Assembly (NCBI RefSeq): GCF_000741715.1
Contig: NZ_JGZN01000004.1
Span: forward strand, 1 to 64,000
Origin: Bifidobacterium saguini DSM 23967
GTDB taxonomy: Bacteria > Actinomycetota > Actinomycetes > Actinomycetales > Bifidobacteriaceae
Length of the DNA stretch: 64,000 nucleotides
Direction: 5' to 3'
Below the pieces are notes generated by a model. That model made no database searches. It saw nothing but the letters and a program-made list of their open reading frames with translations, and had not been told where the DNA came from. Position numbers and translations under genes: made by a program. Shown here piece after piece: positions 60,181-64,000 of this stretch; the stretch's first letter is position 1; each line of letters opens with the position of its first letter.

Positions 60181-60816
60181 ATGACTAGCAAACTCAATGA
60201 CGAGGAGCTGCGCGAGGCTATTGTGCGGCACGAATGGAATCAGTTCCAGAACACCAATAACGAGGGTGGGCGTGCGGCTTGCCAAGGCAATTGGCCAGTG
60301 TTCCATCAGATGCGTTTGGCACAGTTCTTAACGTGGCCGCATGAACTGCTGGCTGCCTATGCGGCGGATTTGGATGCAGCAGACAAGGTCGGGCGCAATC
60401 TCATCACTGAGAAATACGGCCGTATGATGGCATCCACCGCACCAGACGAGTTCCGAAAGAACATCGAACCGTATATTCCAAAACTATCCGCGAACCGTAT
60501 CGCACGTCAGGAGCAGGTCATCAAGCAACAGGTGGCATGGGCTGCTGATTTCCGCGCACAGTATCCGAAACTTGGCCAAGCCATGCGGGTGCTCACTACC
60601 GATGAGGATACGTTGCAAGCCACTTCGTTCGAGACCTATCTGCGCGGCGAACTCAGCACCTATTCGGATACCACATTCGATCTGTATGAAACCATGATTA
60701 GCGAGCGCGCGAGCGTCACTCCTCCACGCAATATCACCGAAGAAACCTTGCTGCATACGGTAAAGCTCGGTGGATTCGAAAGTCTTAAAGAAGCGGAGGC
60801 ATTGCAGGCGGCATAA
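60181..60816 (+). CDS. DUF4125 protein
   Basis: A 211-residue soluble helical protein. It shows the DUF4125 signature EWNQFQNTNNEGGRAACQGN followed by FHQMRLAQFLTWP. Function unknown. GAAAGGAACGG precedes the ATG at 60181; the five-codon-longer start at 60166 lacks a ribosome site. It follows the DUF4037/TPR gene and ends two bases from the convergent hydrolase gene. Confidence 0.8.
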   Translation: MTSKLNDEELREAIVRHEWNQFQNTNNEGGRAACQGNWPVFHQMRLAQFLTWPHELLAAYAADLDAADKVGRNLITEKYGRMMASTAPDEFRKNIEPYIPKLSANRIARQEQVIKQQVAWAADFRAQYPKLGQAMRVLTTDEDTLQATSFETYLRGELSTYSDTTFDLYETMISERASVTPPRNITEETLLHTVKLGGFESLKEAEALQAA

Positions 60817-60818
60817 CT

Positions 60819-62408
60819 CTACCACCAGCAGAACAGTCCCCAGAAGGTCATGGAGAGCAGCGTGAAAGCCGCGGCTGAAATCACCAGCCAGCACATCGCA
60901 CGCTGAATACCGGTAATGCTATGGCGAGCAGACCACATGGTCTGCCCGCTCCATGCAAGAATAATCACCACGAGAACGGCGATTACCTGCAGCACATGCC
61001 ATCCGATATCGAATAAACGGGGTGCCGGCGTCATGGCGAGCACCGCTGCAGCGCCGACTGCGGCAAGGTAGCCATAGAGTAACGCAGAGGCGGCGAGCAG
61101 GCTCAACCCCAAGCCCCAACACGGCTCGGCTACGCTGACTGGCACCGTTTCACGAGCATGCGATGGCGGCACCGTATACAATGCCGCGCGCTTTCCCCGC
61201 ATTCGCACAATGCCATCATCGCGCTCACGCCATGTCGTACGCGCGATCGCAACGATGCTCAGCAGTAATGCCACTCCCAGCAACAATGGACCGGCAAGCA
61301 TCACGCCTACCAGTACGCCTAATGATCCGATGATGCCGGAATTGGTTCGGCTAGGAGCCGCATACTGCTGCCCTGGTTGGGGTCCTGCTACCTGAGGTGT
61401 AGCCCAGCCACTATGAGAGGCACCGGCCGCTACCCCATTCACCCAGTTTTCCAATGCTTGCGTGTATCCATCAGCCAATGGAAGTCCCGGCGCGAACAAT
61501 CCTTTACCTGCACGCATTTGATGGTTGCCGGCAAAGTAACGCACGGTCACCGCATTATTTCCATTGCGTGCAGCTACACGCATAATGCGTTGCGCTCCCT
61601 GTTCGATTGGCATGGCAGTGTCGTAGACACCGTAGCTGACCAATACTGGCATGGTGAGCGATTTCAGGTAATGGTCGGCATCGAAGTCGGCATATTGCAG
61701 CCCAAATGGCCGGTAATCCAAAGACAGTAGTTTCATTGTGTCTTCGATTACCGGCTTGGGCGCTCCCGCCTCGTGCGCATACGTGCTCATCGCCACGGCC
61801 ATTTGCTCACGGCCTTTGAATACCGGCGCGGAAGTGAGTGCCGCAAACGCAATATCGTGGCGCTTCGAAGCGAGAATCGTAGCAATCCATGTGCCTTCGG
61901 ATTCGGCGTAAATGCCGGTGTTGGATTGATCCACATCATCGACGTCGCGCAACACATCCAACGCTTTGCTGTATTCGCTGGCAAATCGTGGGTAATCACG
62001 ATGGAATATTGTGTAATCTTCGTTGCTTTTAGCTGGAACCAGCGTCACGATGCCTGCGGAGGCCATCGCATTGGCGATATCGCCGAAATCTTCGGCCCCA
62101 CTGGTACCGGAGCCATGAATGAACAGGCAGGCTGGGCGCGCGCCTGGAGCATTGATTGGTTCGCGCAGCACTGCAGGCAATGTTTCACCATCGCCAATAT
62201 CAACGGAAAGCTGGGTTTCGCGAGTTTGATACTGTCCTTCGTGAGCAATGGATATGCTCGCTGGAACGATGGCAGGGTCGGAGGAGGTTACGGCGATGTG
62301 GTCGGTATATGGCTTGCTTTTCCAACGCGGCATCATGGCCCAGCCGAGTAGCGCGCAGATAAGCATCAGCACTAGCGCAATGCATGCAATGCGCGCCACT
62401 CGTTTCAT
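60819..62408 (-). CDS. Alpha/beta hydrolase fused to membrane domain
   Basis: A 529-residue protein. An N-terminal signal-anchor helix, an extracytoplasmic alpha/beta-hydrolase domain with oxyanion motif FIHGSGTSGAEDF, nucleophile elbow YAESEGTW (A-x-S-x-G form), acid in SYGVYDTAMP and His in AGNHQM, then about four membrane helices in the last 190 residues. The hydrolase resembles acyl-peptide or bile-salt-type esterases of the family; the substrate is unknown. AGGAGG precedes the ATG at 62408. Confidence 0.8.
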   Translation of the reverse strand: MKRVARIACIALVLMLICALLGWAMMPRWKSKPYTDHIAVTSSDPAIVPASISIAHEGQYQTRETQLSVDIGDGETLPAVLREPINAPGARPACLFIHGSGTSGAEDFGDIANAMASAGIVTLVPAKSNEDYTIFHRDYPRFASEYSKALDVLRDVDDVDQSNTGIYAESEGTWIATILASKRHDIAFAALTSAPVFKGREQMAVAMSTYAHEAGAPKPVIEDTMKLLSLDYRPFGLQYADFDADHYLKSLTMPVLVSYGVYDTAMPIEQGAQRIMRVAARNGNNAVTVRYFAGNHQMRAGKGLFAPGLPLADGYTQALENWVNGVAAGASHSGWATPQVAGPQPGQQYAAPSRTNSGIIGSLGVLVGVMLAGPLLLGVALLLSIVAIARTTWRERDDGIVRMRGKRAALYTVPPSHARETVPVSVAEPCWGLGLSLLAASALLYGYLAAVGAAAVLAMTPAPRLFDIGWHVLQVIAVLVVIILAWSGQTMWSARHSITGIQRAMCWLVISAAAFTLLSMTFWGLFCWW

Positions 62409-62480
62409 CACAGCCTCCTGATTTCACACATCGGATATTAGGTGTACTCGCAACACTGCCCAATCTCAACGGATGTTGAC

Positions 62481-62529
62481 GCTCCCCCTCAGTCTGCTAT
62501 CGCAGTCAGCCCCCTCATGGAGGGGAGCC
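62481..62529. repeat. REP-like element
   Basis: GCTCCCCCTCAGTCTGCTAT at the left end and GGAGGGGAGCC at the right end make it a hairpin-forming element of the same family as 33239-33283. It lies between the hydrolase and the gene ending at 62542. Confidence 0.55.
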
Positions 62530-62541
62530 TAAAAGAAGGAG

Positions 62542-63405
62542 CTATTGTTGTTGTGTTTTCTTGGCGCCTAAAACAGCCCAGACAATCGCTACGATCACCA
62601 GAATCGCACCGACTGCACCACAGATGATCGCAGTCAACATGCGCGGATCAATGTAGAAACTTTCAACGAGCAATCCGGGGAATGCCCAGCCGAACAGCAA
62701 GCCGATAACACCGATAATCAGGCCCAGAACGCCGAAGATGACGGTCAGAACACTGATATCATGCTTGGGTTTCTTCAACTCAGAGGCTGTCACGGCAGCG
62801 GCAGCCGGAACGTCTGGGGCAGATGATTCCTGCTGGTTTGGCTCTTCGCAATCTTGCGGACTATCGGAGACAGCATCGGCTTGAGGCGAGGGCACATCAT
62901 CTGCAGACTGAGCGAACGCTTCCATCAGCGGCACATTCAAATCCGGCTGAACTGGAGTTTCCGGTGCAATCTCAGCAGATGAGGCATCGGCCGCCACGGA
63001 TTCTTGAGTATCTGATTCCGCATTGTCCGGTTCTTCCACATCAGCCACCGACTGTAATGTAATCGTATCCGTTTCCGTCTGCTCGCTATCTGCAGACTTC
63101 TCAACGTGAGGCTCAATCACTTGAGTTTCAGCGGCTTGGGATTCGGAATCGATCGCAGTCATTGGCTGAGTAAGACTCTCGTCAGGCGTCTGCTGTTCGA
63201 CGTTCAGCACCTGAGTCTGCTGATTATCATTTGCAGTGGGCAGCACCTGGGTCTGACTGCCGTCAGCTACCGATTCGAATACCTTGGTCTCACTGACTGC
63301 GGCGTCCGTCTGCGATTCCATCGCAGACTCCGTGGGAATAATCTGAGTCTGGCTCTCATCCTCAACGGATTGGAATTCCTTGGTTGCATTGATATCGTCA
63401 GTCAT
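62542..63405 (-). CDS. Acidic repeat protein with C-terminal membrane helices
   Basis: Not recognised. A 287-residue protein. The first 190 residues are acidic and repeat a unit of the type ETKVFESV-x2-GSQTQVLP / ATKEFQSV-x2-ESQTQIIP at least twice, followed by further Q-T-Q-V pieces. The end has two membrane helices (LTVIFGVLGLIIGVIGLLFGW and IICGAVGAILVIVAIVWAVLG). T-E-F/T-Q-V patterns could be phosphorylation targets for FHA-type partners, but none is here. AAGGAGG precedes the ATG at 63405; its start overlaps the upstream gene's stop. Confidence 0.7.
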   Translation of the reverse strand: MTDDINATKEFQSVEDESQTQIIPTESAMESQTDAAVSETKVFESVADGSQTQVLPTANDNQQTQVLNVEQQTPDESLTQPMTAIDSESQAAETQVIEPHVEKSADSEQTETDTITLQSVADVEEPDNAESDTQESVAADASSAEIAPETPVQPDLNVPLMEAFAQSADDVPSPQADAVSDSPQDCEEPNQQESSAPDVPAAAAVTASELKKPKHDISVLTVIFGVLGLIIGVIGLLFGWAFPGLLVESFYIDPRMLTAIICGAVGAILVIVAIVWAVLGAKKTQQQ

Positions 63406-64000
63406 TGTTCGCCTCCTTGCTGGCATCGCCGGAATCATTGCCGGAATTATCGGGCTGCTGATTCCAAGGCGAGTAATCACTTTCCTCGTCCAGATACTGC
63501 TGGCGTTCAACGTTGCCGCTTTCAGTGCCGTACTTGTCGGCGTATTGCTGGAAGTCATCATCCTCCCAGTCGGACGCGTACACCACATTCACGCGGCCTT
63601 CCACGGTGTAGGGCACGGCGATCAGCAGCTCGGGGCCTGATTCCGGCATCAAGTCAGTTTGGTTCGCCATCCATTCGTAGTTCTTCGCGCCTATAGGCGC
63701 GGTATCGAATGGAGAGTCACCGTCCAAGCTGAAGTTGAAGCTACCGGAAGTGTCATACACCAGTGCGTATTTGCCGCCGACACTGGTTGGCCCGACCATA
63801 TACCCGTACTGCCCCTCGCCGAAGCCGTACGTGCAACCGTCTGGCAGAATGATATGCACCTGAGCGCTTCTCGCGGCCACCTTGATGGTGCCAACCGGAC
63901 AATTACTGGTAATGGTTTTGCCGCTATGCGCTTTCACCTGATGGGGTGCATGCGTGTCGTCCCAGGCAGACAAATCGAGGATGGCTTTGCTCTGTTCGTA
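63398..64000 (-). CDS. Hypothetical protein, partial at window end
   Basis: Not recognised. At least 200 residues are visible and the frame is still open at base 64000, so the N-terminus is missing. The visible part is polar and beta-rich (GCTYGFGEGQYGYMVGPTSV), with an acidic Asn/Asp-rich tail. The stop overlaps the start of the next gene by eight bases, so the two are coupled. The TTG-initiated shorter frame at 63973 has no ribosome site. Confidence 0.6.
   Translation of the reverse strand, partial: YEQSKAILDLSAWDDTHAPHQVKAHSGKTITSNCPVGTIKVAARSAQVHIILPDGCTYGFGEGQYGYMVGPTSVGGKYALVYDTSGSFNFSLDGDSPFDTAPIGAKNYEWMANQTDLMPESGPELLIAVPYTVEGRVNVVYASDWEDDDFQQYADKYGTESGNVERQQYLDEESDYSPWNQQPDNSGNDSGDASKEANND

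Overview
The window looks like a chromosomal segment of a Bifidobacterium, most likely of the B. longum group. I infer this from the G+C-rich actinobacterial coding style, carbohydrate ABC clusters without a local ATPase gene, two ROK proteins, an anchored GH95 alpha-L-fucosidase and the housekeeping set (thyA, dfr, serC, phoU, gpm, menA-like, lysS). No rRNA is present, so the species is not proven.

Bases 1-20,900 are accessory. A ParB-like/DUF4192 pair (95-2360) looks like conjugative-element or plasmid cargo. An A+T-rich two-gene operon follows: a YqcI/YcgG (GntA-like heme protein family) gene and an EamA exporter (2824-4385). Next comes a glycan island (4441-13874): two lipoprotein solute-binding proteins, a ROK repressor, a ROK sugar kinase, two ABC permeases and a cytoplasmic GH20-type hexosaminidase. 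Together these suggest import and intracellular trimming of a HexNAc-containing oligosaccharide. A LuxR-type two-component system (14053-15893) is overlapped antisense by an unlisted 55-residue secreted-peptide gene (15864-16031). The right edge holds two related tyrosine integrases around an AbiE-like antitoxin/toxin pair whose toxin is frameshifted.

Bases 21,000-34,300 are core: azlCD behind a leader with an intrinsic terminator, a tyrosine phosphatase, dihydrofolate reductase, thymidylate synthase, OsmC, a universal stress protein, two secreted cysteine-peptidase (NlpC/P60 and CHAP) proteins, serC, a DUF2530 membrane protein, a sensor kinase whose phospho-acceptor histidine is replaced by Glu, phoU, phosphoglycerate mutase and a MenA-like prenyltransferase.

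Bases 34,389-49,660 hold the most intriguing locus. It has an XRE regulator, a VirD4/TraG-like ATPase, three unknown proteins, a zinc-ribbon membrane protein, a degenerate J-domain protein, an FtsK/SpoIIIE ATPase, four tiny helical proteins and two more zinc-ribbon membrane proteins. An inverted repeat, GCTAAC-N5-GTTAGC, lies before the regulator, before the zinc-ribbon/FtsK operon and before the distal zinc-ribbon gene, so the locus looks like one regulon. A second motif, CGTAG-N3-CTACG, recurs in its promoter regions. I interpret it as an undescribed secretion or envelope machine of type VII-like logic; this is inference.

Bases 49,890-64,000 return to core genes with insertions: lysS, a 1423-residue cell-wall-anchored GH95 fucosidase next to tRNA-Pro(CGG), an MFS exporter, a DUF4037/DUF4125 pair, a membrane-fused alpha/beta hydrolase and two acidic hypothetical proteins, the last cut by the window end.
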